A model generated the notes under the pieces. That model worked only from the letters and a program-made list of their open reading frames with translations. It made no database searches and had not been told where the DNA came from. From PALSA-1006 sp964532405 (lineage in GTDB: Bacteria; Pseudomonadota; Gammaproteobacteria; Burkholderiales; Gallionellaceae), in the NCBI GenBank assembly GCA_964532405.1, contig CAZHIC010000001.1:62001-126000 (forward strand): a stretch of 64,000 nucleotides of DNA, read 5' to 3'. Below, piece by piece: positions 8,224 to 17,045 of this stretch. Position numbers and translations under genes: made by a program. Numbering within the stretch: the first letter of the stretch is position 1; each line of letters starts with the position of its first letter.

Positions 8224-8309
8224 GTAGGGTGGGCACGCTTTTGCCTCGAAGAGGTTCTCGCACCCAAAGGGTGCGAGAACCTCTTCGAGGCAAAAGCGTG
8301 CCACCCTAC
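8224..8309. repeat. Long near-perfect hairpin (41-bp stem)
   Basis: Arms 8224-8265 and 8269-8309 are complementary over 41 bp with one bulged G and a loop of only aaa. The arms include CTCGAAGAGGTTCTCGCACCC. The core AGAACCTCTTCGAGG recurs in the hairpin at 28732-28787, so this is a dispersed palindromic repeat. It lies between metG (stop at 8311) and the SulP gene start, both leftward, and could end metG transcription. Confidence 0.85.
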
Positions 8310-8310
8310 C

Positions 8311-10482
8311 TTATTTGATCCGCATCCCCGGTTGCGCGCCGTCATCCGGCGACAAAATGAACAGCCCCGGTGTTTCGCCGGAAGCCGCCAGCACCATACC
8401 TTCCGACATGCCGAACTTCATTTTGCGCGGCGCGAGGTTGGCGACCATCACCGTCATGCGGCCTTTTAATTTTTCCGGATCGTAGGCCGATTTGATGCCC
8501 GCGAATACCGTGCGCGGTTTTTCTTCGCCGATGTCCAGCGTCAGTTTTAATAACTTTTCCGCGCCTTCCACATGCTCGGCATTGACGATGCGCGCCACGC
8601 GCAGATCAACTTTCATGAAGTCGTCGATGGAGATGACGGGTTCAAACTCTTGTGCTGCTTCGGTCATTTCTTTTTTAGTTTCGTTTTGTTGATGAACGGC
8701 GTGACGCTGCTCGGATTGCGCGGGGGCTGCGGGTTGCAGGCTTTCTTGATTGGCGGCGACCACCGCTTCGATGAGTTTTGGGTCGAGGCGAACTGCCAAG
8801 TGTTGATAGGTGTTGATGCTATGTCCCGCAGGTAAGGCTTTCCAGATGCCATCCCACGCCAGTGGTGGAATGTTGAGGAACGTTTCAACTTGCTTGGCGA
8901 GTTCGGGGAGTACGGGTTTCAGGTATAGCGTGAGGTCGCGGAACAGGGTCAATGCAGTCGAACAAGCTGCGTGCAATTCGGCATCTTTGCCTTCCTGTTT
9001 GGCCAAGTCCCACGGTTTCTTTTCCGCGATGTATTGATTTGCCGCATCGGCCAGTCGCATGATTTCGCGCAGGGCGCGGCTGAAATCGCGTTGCTCGTAA
9101 CAGTGTGCAATTTCGTTGTTGGCAAATGCGGATTGGAATTCGGCAGTCGCGACAGTATCGCTGCTGCCGAGCTTGCCGTTGAAGCGCTTACTGATAAATC
9201 CTGCGCAACGGCTGGCGATGTTGACGTACTTTCCGATCAAGTCGCTGTTCACCTTCGCCACAAAGTCGTCGAGGCTGAGGTCGAGGTCTTCCATGCTGCC
9301 GTTGAGCTTGGCAGCGTAGTAGTAGCGCAGGTATTCGGTGTTTTTGATGTGGTCGACATAGCTGCGCGCGGTGATGAATGTGCCGCGCGATTTGCTCATC
9401 TTCTCGCCGTTGACAGTGAGAAAGCCGTGCGCGAACAGCTTGGTGGGCGTGCGATAGCCCGCGTGTTGCAGCATGGCAGGCCAGAATAGTGCGTGGAAGT
9501 AGAGAATGTCTTTGCCGATGAAGTGGTATAGCTCGGTGGTTGAACCGGGCTTCCAGTATTCGTCGAAATTCAAAGGCGTAAACCCCTCCCCAGCCCTCCC
9601 CTTGTCAGGGGAGGGGGCGGAAGGCTCCTCCCCTGACAAGGGGAGGTTGGGAGGGGTTTGCTTTTCGCACAGTTGTTTGAAGCTGCCCATGTAGCCGACG
9701 GGGGCGTCCAGCCACACGTAAAAATATTTGCCCGGCGCATCGGGAATCTCGAAGCCGAAGTAGGGCGCGTCGCGCGAGATGTCCCAGTCGGTGAGTTTGT
9801 TTTCGCCTTCCGTGCCAAGCCATTCCTGCATCTTGTTGGCGGCTTCGGGTTGTAGTGAACCACTGCGTGTCCACTTGCGCAAAAATTGCTGGCAGGTGTC
9901 GGCAGAGAGTTTGAAGAAGTAGTGGTCGGAGTTGCGCAGTTCCGGCTTGGCACCGGACACCGCCGAGAAGGGATTGATCAAATCAGTAGGCGCGTAGGCC
10001 GCACCGCACACTTCGCAGTTGTCGCCGTACTGGTCTTTGGCGTGGCACTTGGGGCATTCGCCTTTGATGAAGCGGTCCGGCAGGAACATGTTCTTCACCG
10101 GGTCGTAGTACTGTTCGATGGAGCGTACTTCGATCAGGTGCTCCCCCCTGAGTTTGCGGTAGATGCCTTGGGCGAATTCTTTGGTCTCGTTCGAGTTGGT
10201 CGAGCCGTAGTTGTCGAATGCCACATGGAACGCGGCGAAGTCATCGTAGTGCTCCTGCCACACGCGGGCGATCAGTTGTTCCGGGGTAATGCCTTCCGTT
10301 TCCGCGCGCAGCATGATGGGCGTGCCGTGCGTGTCGTCGGCGCAGACATAGTGGCAGGTGTTGCCGCGCATCTTTTGAAAGCGCACCCAGATGTCGGTCT
10401 GGATATATTCGACCAAGTGGCCGAGGTGGATGCTGCCGTTGGCATAGGGCAGGGCGGAGGTGACAAGAATCTTACGGGTCAT
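8311..10482 (-). CDS. metG: Methionyl-tRNA synthetase
   Basis: 723 residues from the ATG at 10482 ([20 protein letters not shown]). Charges tRNA-Met with methionine in the cytoplasm. Class I signatures are visible: HLGH (HIGH box) near residue 20, the zinc-binding Cys pairs ([16 protein letters not shown]), and KMSKSRG (KMSKS loop). The C-terminal ~110 residues are the tRNA-binding/dimerisation domain ([11 protein letters not shown]). Length exceeds the usual ~680 because a 27-residue segment around LCEK-TPPNLPL...[13 protein letters not shown] interrupts the catalytic domain; it is encoded by a palindromic repeat (9580-9659). The gene is divergent from mrp. The longer open frame upstream to 11193 is an antisense shadow of mrp. 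Confidence 0.97.
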   Translation of the reverse strand: MTRKILVTSALPYANGSIHLGHLVEYIQTDIWVRFQKMRGNTCHYVCADDTHGTPIMLRAETEGITPEQLIARVWQEHYDDFAAFHVAFDNYGSTNSNETKEFAQGIYRKLRGEHLIEVRSIEQYYDPVKNMFLPDRFIKGECPKCHAKDQYGDNCEVCGAAYAPTDLINPFSAVSGAKPELRNSDHYFFKLSADTCQQFLRKWTRSGSLQPEAANKMQEWLGTEGENKLTDWDISRDAPYFGFEIPDAPGKYFYVWLDAPVGYMGSFKQLCEKQTPPNLPLSGEEPSAPSPDKGRAGEGFTPLNFDEYWKPGSTTELYHFIGKDILYFHALFWPAMLQHAGYRTPTKLFAHGFLTVNGEKMSKSRGTFITARSYVDHIKNTEYLRYYYAAKLNGSMEDLDLSLDDFVAKVNSDLIGKYVNIASRCAGFISKRFNGKLGSSDTVATAEFQSAFANNEIAHCYEQRDFSRALREIMRLADAANQYIAEKKPWDLAKQEGKDAELHAACSTALTLFRDLTLYLKPVLPELAKQVETFLNIPPLAWDGIWKALPAGHSINTYQHLAVRLDPKLIEAVVAANQESLQPAAPAQSEQRHAVHQQNETKKEMTEAAQEFEPVISIDDFMKVDLRVARIVNAEHVEGAEKLLKLTLDIGEEKPRTVFAGIKSAYDPEKLKGRMTVMVANLAPRKMKFGMSEGMVLAASGETPGLFILSPDDGAQPGMRIK
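9580..9659. repeat. Palindromic repeat inserted in frame within metG
   Basis: Arms about 9580-9614 and 9626-9659 are complementary (arm motif CCCCTTGTCAGGGGAGG) around a short GC-rich loop. The element is of the same C/G-run type as the palindromes at 33294-33394, 48144-48167 and 55488-55504. It coincides with the extra ~27 residues of MetG relative to the well-known E. coli enzyme, which has only a few residues between the LC-x-K and FDEYW motifs. Confidence 0.8.
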
Positions 10483-10587
10483 TATGGCTGGTTCCTTTAA
10501 CGAGCCGCGATTGTAGCAAAACCCGCACGCGGCTGCGGAATTGGGTAAAATCGCGGCCTTATTGTTTTTGCATGAATTGAGAAAAAT

Positions 10588-11682
10588 ATGAGTTTTGTTG
10601 ACGCAGACGTACAAGCAGCACTGAAACAATTGATCGACCCGAACACGAAGAAAGACTTCGTGGCGGGCAAGTCGGTGAAGAACGTGAAGGTGAGCGGCAA
10701 CGATGTGACACTGGACATCCAGTTGGGCTACCCCGCGAAGAGCGTGTGGGCTGAGATCAAGGCGTTGGTAGAGACGCATTTGCGCGGTGCGCTGTCCGGC
10801 GCAGGCAAGATCGAGGCGACCGTCACCAGCAAAGTTGTTCCCCATGCGGTGCAGCGCGGCGTGAAGCTGGTGGATGGCGTGAAAAATATTATTGCCGTGG
10901 CGAGCGGTAAAGGCGGCGTCGGTAAATCCACCACGGCGGTGAATTTGGCACTGGCATTGGCGGCGGAAGGTGCGCGTGTCGGTATGCTGGATGCAGACAT
11001 CTACGGCCCTTCGCAGCCCACGATGTTGGGTATTACAGGTCGCCCTGTTTCTAAGGATGGTCAATCGATGGAGCCGATGCAAGGCCACGGCATACAGGCG
11101 ATGTCCATCGGCTTTATGATCGACGGTGACGATGCGCCGATGATCTGGCGCGGCCCGATGGCGACGCAAGCGATGGATCAGCTGTTGCGCCAAACTTGTT
11201 GGGACAATCTGGATTATCTGGTCATCGACCTGCCGCCGGGCACGGGCGACATCCAGCTTTCATTGTCACAAAAAGTGCCGGTGACCGGTGCGGTGATTGT
11301 CACTACACCGCAGGACATCGCGCTGCTGGACGCCAAAAAAGGACTGAAAATGTTCGAGAAGGTGGATGTGAAGATCATCGGCCTGGTCGAGAATATGAGC
11401 ACGCACATCTGCTCCCAATGCGGCCACGAAGAGCATATCTTCGGTGCGGGCGGCGGCGCGAAGATGTGTGCCGATTACAACACCGAGTTGCTGGGTTCGC
11501 TGCCGCTGGATATTCACATCCGCGAACAAGCCGATTCCGGCACGCCGACCGTAGTTGCCGATCCGGACGGTGCGATCGCCAAGGTGTACAAGCAAATCGC
11601 GCGGCGCGTGGCAGTGCGAGTCGCCGAGATGGCGCAAGACCACAGCGCGGCGTTCCCTAAGATTGTTGTGCAAAATACTTAA
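10588..11682 (+). CDS. apbC: Mrp/ApbC-family Fe-S cluster carrier ATPase
   Basis: 364 residues. Residues 1-90 are a MIP18/DUF59 domain; then a deviant Walker A motif GKGGVGKST (near residue 110) and the rest of the MinD-like P-loop ATPase ([20 protein letters not shown]). A CSQCG pair near residue 275 is the C-x-x-C that bridges Fe-S clusters in this family. Mrp/ApbC proteins carry 4Fe-4S clusters to target apoproteins in the cytoplasm. It is transcribed divergently from metG with 105 bases between, an arrangement common in beta- and gammaproteobacteria. Confidence 0.96.
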   Translation: MSFVDADVQAALKQLIDPNTKKDFVAGKSVKNVKVSGNDVTLDIQLGYPAKSVWAEIKALVETHLRGALSGAGKIEATVTSKVVPHAVQRGVKLVDGVKNIIAVASGKGGVGKSTTAVNLALALAAEGARVGMLDADIYGPSQPTMLGITGRPVSKDGQSMEPMQGHGIQAMSIGFMIDGDDAPMIWRGPMATQAMDQLLRQTCWDNLDYLVIDLPPGTGDIQLSLSQKVPVTGAVIVTTPQDIALLDAKKGLKMFEKVDVKIIGLVENMSTHICSQCGHEEHIFGAGGGAKMCADYNTELLGSLPLDIHIREQADSGTPTVVADPDGAIAKVYKQIARRVAVRVAEMAQDHSAAFPKIVVQNT

Positions 11683-11694
11683 GATAAGGAGAGA

Positions 11695-11776
11695 TGTGAA
11701 AAGTGAAAGGTGAAAAGTGAAACGTAAAACCAGCTCAGGGTTTTCACGTTTCACATTTCACATTTTACGTTTCACC
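11695..11776. repeat. GTGAAA-type inverted tandem repeat between mrp and dcd
   Basis: The left half consists of repeated gtgaaa/gtgaaag units and the right half of the complementary tttcac units, separated by the short linker ccagctcaggg. Together they can fold as an imperfect hairpin of about 35 bp. The dcd start follows at 11785, so the element lies in its 5' leader. Confidence 0.7.
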
Positions 11777-11784
11777 ACAAAACA

Positions 11785-12351
11785 ATGAGCATCAAATCCG
11801 ACAAATGGATACGCCGCATGGCGGAGCAGAACGGCATGATCGAGCCGTTCTCGCCGGTGCAGGTGAAAGAGGCGAACGGGCATAAGATCGTGTCTTACGG
11901 CACATCGAGTTACGGCTACGACATTCGCTGTTCGCGCGAATTTAAATTGTTCACCAACATCAACAGCACCATCGTTGATCCGAAGAACTTCGACCCCAAC
12001 TCATTCGTGAATGTGGAAGCCGACTACTGCATCATCCCGCCCAACTCGTTTGCGCTGGCGCGCACCATCGAATATTTCCGCATCCCGCGCAATGTGTTGA
12101 CCATCTGTTTGGGCAAGAGCACTTATGCGCGCTGCGGCATCATCGTCAACGTGACGCCGTTCGAGCCGGAGTGGGAAGGCTACGTGACGCTGGAATTTTC
12201 CAACACCACGCCGCTGCCCGCGAAGATATACGCCAACGAAGGCGTGGCGCAAGTGCTGTTCTTCGAGAGCGATGAAGTGTGCGAAACTTCGTACAAGGAT
12301 CGCGGCGGCAAGTACCAGGGGCAACAAGGCGTGACCCTGCCCAAAATGTAA
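11785..12351 (+). CDS. dcd: dCTP deaminase
   Basis: 188 residues. Deaminates dCTP to dUTP, feeding dTMP synthesis. Recognisable features are the N-terminal [15 protein letters not shown], the [11 protein letters not shown] motif, the [11 protein letters not shown] segment and the catalytic-region Glu in [16 protein letters not shown]; length equals that of typical proteobacterial Dcd (about 188-193). The stop codon overlaps the start of the next small gene by one base. Confidence 0.97.
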   Translation: MSIKSDKWIRRMAEQNGMIEPFSPVQVKEANGHKIVSYGTSSYGYDIRCSREFKLFTNINSTIVDPKNFDPNSFVNVEADYCIIPPNSFALARTIEYFRIPRNVLTICLGKSTYARCGIIVNVTPFEPEWEGYVTLEFSNTTPLPAKIYANEGVAQVLFFESDEVCETSYKDRGGKYQGQQGVTLPKM

Positions 12352-12572
12352 TGTCTAAAAGTAAGCAAATCATCTGGCGTTCTCCCGCAGGCGAAGTCGT
12401 CGCCTGCGTGGAGAAAAACAAAGTGTTGCAAGAAAACCTCGCCGAGATGCGCCAGATATGTCAGGACGCGCTGGACGATGCGGTGCTGATGGGCTGCGAC
12501 GAACAGCAAGTGCGCGCGGTGTTCGCCGAGTTGATCGCGCAGCTTGAAAGCCCTTATCTGCCGGGGAGTTGA
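12351..12572 (+). CDS. Small conserved-looking protein, 73 residues
   Basis: Starts at 12351, where the ATG overlaps the dcd stop (taatg), so it is likely translationally coupled to dcd. No domain is recognised. The sequence (SKQIIWRSPAGEVVACVEKN..., then a helix EMRQICQDALDDAVLMGCDE) suggests a compact cytoplasmic protein with a helical C-terminus. Codon use matches dcd, which supports a real gene. Confidence 0.65.
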   Translation: MSKSKQIIWRSPAGEVVACVEKNKVLQENLAEMRQICQDALDDAVLMGCDEQQVRAVFAELIAQLESPYLPGS

Positions 12573-12818
12573 ATCTTTGTGGAGGTGTCGTATCGACGCC
12601 TGTCTTGAGCAGGGCCGAAGGAAAAATGTATCGAACCGTAGCTTAGGTTTTTTTAGCGTTCCCCTACGCTGCGAATACCCCGCAACAAACGAGGCGTGAT
12701 GTCGGAGGGTGCCCTCCACGCCACGGGGCTATATCGGGTGCAGGGCACGCTCCTACAAAAACTATCAACAGGGTGCGAAATTCTTGTCACGTTTTGGCGT
12801 CATTTAACTTGTAAGAGG
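12573..12818. other. Intergenic stretch with repeat-like sequence
   Basis: No gene is seen. It contains several imperfect palindromes, including gtgcagggcacgctcctac, which has the look of a dispersed intergenic repeat, and a run of seven T at about 12650. It separates the dcd unit from the convergent MazEF genes. Confidence 0.4.
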
Positions 12819-13172
12819 CTAATCAATGATCGTTCGCAACTTGGCTAGTGCTTCTTCCACTACAAAATCCGGTGCCACTTCAATTTTCTTTGCATGACGT
12901 GCCGCCAAGTCCAGCGTGCGCACCGCATTCACCAGCACGACGCCCTGTGTCTCAGTGCCGCTCCCCATCAGTGACACAGCGAACCCCGCGAAACGCGCCA
13001 AGTTGCCGCCTTGCGTAATGGGCGCAACCAGCACCGTGCCGAGTTGATTGAAGGGACGAGTGGAAAGCACCAGCGCGGGGCGCATGTCGCCTTGCAATTC
13101 TTTGCCCTGTACCGGATTCAAGCTAACGCGAACAATATCGCCGCGTTCAAAAGAAGTGTGCCGACCTACCAT
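12819..13172 (-). CDS. MazF/ChpB-family endoribonuclease toxin
   Basis: 117 residues from the ATG at 13172. MazF-type fold: FERGDIVRVSLNPVQGKE at the N-terminus, the conserved RPALVLS strand, and VLVAPITQGG further on. Such toxins cut mRNA at short sites. The start overlaps the end of the antitoxin gene by 7 bases, so the pair is translated together. The region ending LDLAARHAKKIE followed by an amphipathic helix matches the ChpB/PemK subgroup better than classical MazF. Confidence 0.88.
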   Translation of the reverse strand: MVGRHTSFERGDIVRVSLNPVQGKELQGDMRPALVLSTRPFNQLGTVLVAPITQGGNLARFAGFAVSLMGSGTETQGVVLVNAVRTLDLAARHAKKIEVAPDFVVEEALAKLRTIID

Positions 13173-13417
13173 ACCTCGTTTCCTGTGGCGCGACTGTCTT
13201 GCCATTCCTTTACGTCTTTGGGTAAAGGCGCTTTTGCATCGCATTGCGCGAGCAACTCATCCAAGCTGTATTTTTTTGTGCGTGGTCTGACCAGCAAACC
13301 ATCAGCCGTCTGTTCCAAGGTAACGCTTTGCCCCGCGCTCAAATGCAAGGACTCACGCACGGGCTTGGGAATGACCAAGCCGACACTGTTACCAAAATTG
13401 CGAAGTACCGTTTCCAT
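13166..13417 (-). CDS. MazE/ChpS-type antitoxin
   Basis: 83 residues. The first ~45 are an AbrB/MazE swapped-hairpin DNA-binding domain (VLRNFGNSVGLVIPKPVRESL, then VTLEQTADGLLVRPR). The acidic C-terminal tail (LDELLAQCDAKAPLP) would wrap the toxin. It precedes and overlaps the toxin gene, the usual order, and probably represses the shared promoter. Confidence 0.88.
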   Translation of the reverse strand: METVLRNFGNSVGLVIPKPVRESLHLSAGQSVTLEQTADGLLVRPRTKKYSLDELLAQCDAKAPLPKDVKEWQDSRATGNEVW

Positions 13418-13578
13418 TATTGCCTCCGGCTATTGAGAGATTCAGAAGGAACTATACGGCTAGACGGAAAGTGATGTCAAACTAAATTTGACAATAGCTA
13501 AACAGATATTCTGTGCTACACGTACAACCTCTGGTTGCTGGGAAAATTTCTTTTCATGACGCTAAAAATAGGTTAGCA

Positions 13579-13599
13579 TTGGTCATCTAGCATGACCAA
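13579..13599. promoter_or_regulatory. Probable Phd operator
   Basis: An inverted repeat, ttggtcat then ctagc then atgaccaa, lies 14 bases upstream of the antitoxin start. Phd-type antitoxins bind such palindromes to repress their own operon; that binding here is inference. Confidence 0.5.
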
Positions 13600-13612
13600 C
13601 ATGGAGGTCAAT

Positions 13613-13837
13613 ATGAGTCAGTTCAACATTGCTCAAGCCAAGTCACGTTTTTCTGAACTGGTCGATAAGGCTCTGCTTGGCGAAGAGATCGTGATCGCCC
13701 GAGACAACAAACCCCTGCTCAAGCTGGTACCCGTTGGTGCATCCGCTCGTCGCCAGCCTGGCTCAGCCAAAGGCGAAGTGCTTTATGTCGCGGAAGACTT
13801 TGATGCGCCACTGAGTGAGTTTGCGGATTACGTCTAA
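13613..13837 (+). CDS. Phd/YefM-family antitoxin (module 1)
   Basis: 74 residues. Start set at 13613 (MSQFNIAQAKSRFSEL) because a ggagg Shine-Dalgarno lies 5 bases upstream; an in-frame ATG at 13592 has none. The N-terminal half shows the Phd DNA-binding pattern (A-K-x-x-F-S-x-L-V-D-x-A, then G-E-E-I-V-I-A-R-x-x-K-P). The C-terminal acidic tail ends in EFADYV. The stop abuts the start of the PIN toxin, indicating a two-gene operon. Confidence 0.88.
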   Translation: MSQFNIAQAKSRFSELVDKALLGEEIVIARDNKPLLKLVPVGASARRQPGSAKGEVLYVAEDFDAPLSEFADYV

Positions 13838-14224
13838 ATGAAATTACTACTCGATACCCACGTATTTCTGTGGTGGGTAAGCGATGCGCCGGAGCTGTCT
13901 GATGCTGCGCGCGCAGCCATTTCAGATCCGGGCAACACCTGCTATCTGAGTCTGGCGAGCTGCTGGGAGTTGTCCATCAAATCCAGCATCGGCAAACTCA
14001 AGCTCAAGAAACCCGTTGAACGCTTCATCTCGGAACAGATGCAGCAAAATGGCTTTTTGCTGCTCAACATCGAATTGCGTCATGTCGCCAAAGTCGAAAG
14101 TCTGGCATTGCATCATCGCGACCCGTTTGACCGCCTGCTGGTCACCCAAGCCAAGACCGAGCGCATGACCCTGGTCACCGCCGATGCCGTTTTATCTGAC
14201 TACGGTATTCGTTGTATCTGGTAA
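13838..14224 (+). CDS. VapC-like PIN-domain toxin (module 1)
   Basis: 128 residues beginning LLLDTHVFLWW, the PIN-domain strand with the first catalytic Asp. Further acidic residues fit the site: Glu in CWELSIK, and Asp in RDPFDRLLVTQA plus VTADAVL. These proteins are metal-dependent RNases that cut tRNA or rRNA. It begins directly after the antitoxin stop. A second, related pair sits at 62728-63359. Confidence 0.92.
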   Translation: MKLLLDTHVFLWWVSDAPELSDAARAAISDPGNTCYLSLASCWELSIKSSIGKLKLKKPVERFISEQMQQNGFLLLNIELRHVAKVESLALHHRDPFDRLLVTQAKTERMTLVTADAVLSDYGIRCIW

Positions 14225-14376
14225 TTGGGGGGCTACTGGGCATGGCACTCTTTTTATGGCGCGGAACACGGTATTGCACCAGATGGCGAATTTTTTAGGC
14301 AGTGCTTTTTTGATGGGTTTCTAGATGGCTATCTACGCACAGTGAGTCTTGAAGCGCGGCCTCCAATAGTTGCTAA

Positions 14377-14553
14377 ACGATTTTCCTGACTGCGGATATG
14401 GCGGGAGAGCTGGTGGTGTTTAATGTCGGCGCGGGTTACCGGATTATTGCCGCAGTTCATTTCAACCGAAATAAAGTTTATCTACGGCAGGCGTTTACAC
14501 ACGCGGAGTACGACGACTGGAACGAGCAGCAACGAAAAAGGAGCCGGAAATGA
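14377..14553 (+). pseudogene. HigB-family toxin, 5' truncated remnant
   Basis: The open frame from 14377 to the stop at 14551-14553 encodes a HigB_toxin-like C-terminal half: ELVVFNV, YRIIAAVHFNRNKVYLRQ and THAEYDDW. Typical HigB toxins are about 100 residues; here the frame is stopped at 14374 and only ~51 residues follow the first usable ATG at 14398. The sequence before it shows no matching N-terminal half. The end overlaps the HigA start by 4 bases, the normal higBA layout, so this is most likely a toxin that has decayed while the antitoxin remains. Confidence 0.65.
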
Positions 14554-14996
14554 ACCTTGCACAATACGAAAAACAATTGTCCGGACACCCGATTGATACC
14601 AGCGCTATCGCTCCCATCTGGGATGATCTCCGGCAGTGCCTTGGTCTGTCGCCGATTCACAGCAAGGCGCAATTCAAGCACATGGTGCAATTGATGAACA
14701 GCTTGGTGGATGAAGTGGGCGGCAATGAAAAACATCCGCTGGCCGACTTGCTGGAAATCGTGGGCGATATCATCGCCGTTTACGAAGATCGCCACTACCC
14801 TATGGCCGATGCAGAGCCGCGCGAAGTGCTGCGGCTGCTGATCGAGCAAAACAACTTGCAACAAAAAGATTTGGCCACTGAGCTGGGTAGCCAGTCAGTC
14901 GTCAGCGAAATCCTCAGCGGCAAGCGCGCCATCAATGCACGTCAGGCCAAGGCGCTGGCAGTGCGGTTTGCGGTGTCGCCGAGCGCGTTTTTTTAA
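14550..14996 (+). CDS. HigA-type helix-turn-helix antitoxin
   Basis: 148 residues. An N-terminal helical part (LAQYEKQLSGHPIDTS...) of the large HigA subfamily precedes a HTH domain at about residues 90-148 (NNLQQKDLATELGSQSVVSE, then LSGKRAINARQAKALAVRFAV). It normally neutralises the HigB RNase and represses the operon. The partner upstream looks truncated, so it may now act only as a regulator. It starts on the last codon of the toxin remnant. Confidence 0.85.
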   Translation: MNLAQYEKQLSGHPIDTSAIAPIWDDLRQCLGLSPIHSKAQFKHMVQLMNSLVDEVGGNEKHPLADLLEIVGDIIAVYEDRHYPMADAEPREVLRLLIEQNNLQQKDLATELGSQSVVSEILSGKRAINARQAKALAVRFAVSPSAFF

Positions 14997-15171
14997 GCTA
15001 CATCACGCGGCACTTTTTGCACTTGGTGCTTGAAACCGTCCATCCTTGGAGAAAAATGTCCGCCGGTAAATCCGCCCACGGCGGGCAGTGCACCGCCACG
15101 TAGTAACGGGGAAATGGGGAAATGGGGAAAGCGGACATTTTATTTGGCGTTGACAGACGCTTTCGCTTTGC

Positions 15172-15200
15172 TTGCACAGCGAAATGAAAGCCGTTATATT
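15172..15200 (+). promoter_or_regulatory. Possible sigma-70 promoter for leuA
   Basis: TTGCAC and TATATT are separated by exactly 17 bases. A start would fall near 15207, about 170 bases before the leuA ATG, giving a long leader. Confidence 0.4.
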
Positions 15201-15207
15201 CCCGTCC

Positions 15208-15291
15208 ATGCATTTCTCCCGCCACATCGCGCTGTTGCACTCCACGTTCAGTCTTCTGGCTGCGCGGCTGCTGCGGTCGCGCGCTCAATAA
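15208..15291 (+). CDS. Possible Leu-rich leader peptide of leuA
   Basis: A 27-codon frame ([20 protein letters not shown]...) with three Leu-Leu pairs lies in the leuA leader. Its start coincides with the predicted transcription start, so it would have to be leaderless or use another promoter, and no Shine-Dalgarno is visible. No clear terminator with T-run follows. It is offered only as a candidate attenuation peptide. Confidence 0.25.
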   Translation: MHFSRHIALLHSTFSLLAARLLRSRAQ

Positions 15292-15377
15292 TTCTTCCCC
15301 AAAATATTAAAAAAGTATTAAAGCTGCCGACATCCAACAGAGATGTCGTGTCTCGAACGATTGCAACGGAGTCCATC

Positions 15378-16913
15378 ATGTCTGACAAATTGATCATATT
15401 CGATACCACCTTGCGCGACGGCGAGCAAAGCCCCGGCGCATCCATGACCAAAGAAGAGAAATTGCGCATCGCGCGCCAGTTGGAAAAGCTGGGCGTGGAT
15501 GTGATCGAGGCGGGCTTTGCCGCCGCCAGCCCCGGCGATGCCGAGGCGATTTATAACATCGCCAAAATCATCGAGCGTTCTACGGTGTGTTCGCTGGCGC
15601 GTGCCAGTGAAAAAGATGTGCGTGCGGCGGGCGAAGCGATCAAACCCGCCAAGCACGGACGCATCCATACCTTCATCGCTACCTCGCCCATCCACATGCA
15701 GTACAAGTTGCGCATGACTGAAGATCAGGTGGTGGAGCGCGCGGTGCAGGCGGTGAAATGGGCGCTGGAGTATACCGACGATGTCGAGTTCTCCGCCGAA
15801 GACGCGGTGCGTTCGGACATGGATTTCTTGGTGCGCATTTTTGATGAGGTCATCAAGGCAGGCGCGACCACGCTGAACGTGCCGGACACCGTGGGTTACA
15901 GCCTTCCCGTATTGTGGGGCGAGCGCTTCAAACAGTTGATCGCGCGCGTGCCTGACAGCGACAAAGTTATCTGGTCCACGCATTGTCATAACGACTTGGG
16001 CATGGCTTCGGCTAATTCGCTGGCGGCGGTGATGAACGGCGCGCGCCAGGTGGAATGCACTATCAACGGTTTGGGCGAACGTGCGGGCAATGCCGCGCTG
16101 GAAGAGATCGTGATGGCGGTGAAGACGCGCCGCGATATTTTTACCTGCGATACCACTATCGACACGGCGCAGATCGTGCCGACTTCCAAGCTGGTCTCCA
16201 GCATTACCGGTTACCCGATACAGCCGAACAAGGCCATCGTCGGCGCGAACGCGTTCGCGCACGAGGCCGGCATTCATCAGGACGGTGTGCTCAAGCATCG
16301 CGAGACTTACGAGATCATGCGCGCCGAGGATGTGGGTTGGGGCGCGAACAAGATGGTGCTGGGCAAACACTCCGGGCGTGCCGCGTTCCGTGCGCGTTTG
16401 CAGCAATTGGGTATCGTGCTGGACGGGGACGATGCGGTGAACGCGGCGTTTGCGCGTTTCAAAGACTTGGCCGACAAGAAGCACGATATTTTCGACGAGG
16501 ACTTGCAAGCTTTGGTGAGCGAAGAGGGCGCCACGCAAGTGAGCGAACATTACCGCCTGGTGGCGCTGGGCGCGCATTCCGAAACCGGGGTAATGCCGGT
16601 GGCGCGTGTGATCTTGAGTGTCGGCGGTAAGGAGCAGCAAGCCGATGCGCAAGGAGGAGGGCCGGTGGATGCGACGTTCAAGGCCATCGAGCAGATTGTG
16701 CAAAGCGGTACTGAATTGCAATTGTATTCGGTGAACAACATCACCAGCGGCACCGATGCACAGGGCGAGGTGACGGTGCGGCTGTCCAAAGGGGGCAGGG
16801 TGGTCAACGGGCAAGGCGCGGATACCGACATCGTGGTGGCTTCCGCCAAGGCTTATTTGCATGCGTTGAACAAGCTGGAGACGGGAGTGGAGCGGGCGCA
16901 TCCGCAGGTGTGA
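15378..16913 (+). CDS. leuA: 2-isopropylmalate synthase
   Basis: 511 residues from the ATG at 15378 ([20 protein letters not shown]); the frame is open further upstream but without family similarity. Condenses acetyl-CoA with 2-oxoisovalerate, the first step of leucine synthesis. The HMGL-like TIM barrel shows the [10 protein letters not shown] motif, the metal-binding HCHNDLGMA motif and GLGERAGN; the C-terminal ~130 residues are the LeuA allosteric domain ([20 protein letters not shown]) for leucine feedback. Length matches proteobacterial LeuA. A strong terminator follows. Confidence 0.97.
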   Translation: MSDKLIIFDTTLRDGEQSPGASMTKEEKLRIARQLEKLGVDVIEAGFAAASPGDAEAIYNIAKIIERSTVCSLARASEKDVRAAGEAIKPAKHGRIHTFIATSPIHMQYKLRMTEDQVVERAVQAVKWALEYTDDVEFSAEDAVRSDMDFLVRIFDEVIKAGATTLNVPDTVGYSLPVLWGERFKQLIARVPDSDKVIWSTHCHNDLGMASANSLAAVMNGARQVECTINGLGERAGNAALEEIVMAVKTRRDIFTCDTTIDTAQIVPTSKLVSSITGYPIQPNKAIVGANAFAHEAGIHQDGVLKHRETYEIMRAEDVGWGANKMVLGKHSGRAAFRARLQQLGIVLDGDDAVNAAFARFKDLADKKHDIFDEDLQALVSEEGATQVSEHYRLVALGAHSETGVMPVARVILSVGGKEQQADAQGGGPVDATFKAIEQIVQSGTELQLYSVNNITSGTDAQGEVTVRLSKGGRVVNGQGADTDIVVASAKAYLHALNKLETGVERAHPQV

Positions 16914-16938
16914 TTTTTTACGGTTAGTTCGCAAAATA

Positions 16939-16964
16939 AACGGCACCCCTGGAGGTGCCGTTTT
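16939..16964 (+). terminator. Intrinsic terminator after leuA
   Basis: A 9-bp stem (aacggcacc 16939-16947 with ggtgccgtt 16954-16962), 6-base loop, and a T-run. It lies 26 bases after the leuA stop. Confidence 0.85.
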
Positions 16965-17045
16965 CACAAGCTGTTTCCATAGCTTGCAACCGCACTCTTT
17001 TGTGATAGGGGCGAGGCTGTTTCCAAGCTTGCAGTCACACTATAT

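Larger units (their letters stand above)
14997..15377. other. 380-base leader region upstream of leuA
   Basis: No standard gene is seen. It holds a possible promoter (15172-15200), a short Leu-rich open frame (15208-15291) and a small hairpin (gacatc...gatgtc at about 15327). The first ~120 bases show no pattern I could assign. Confidence 0.5.

Noticed and set aside
15318..16967. Long leftward frame opposite leuA (549 codons)
   Set aside because: It is antisense to a certain leuA and has the His/Arg-rich composition typical of shadows of GC-rich genes; no domain, no start signal.
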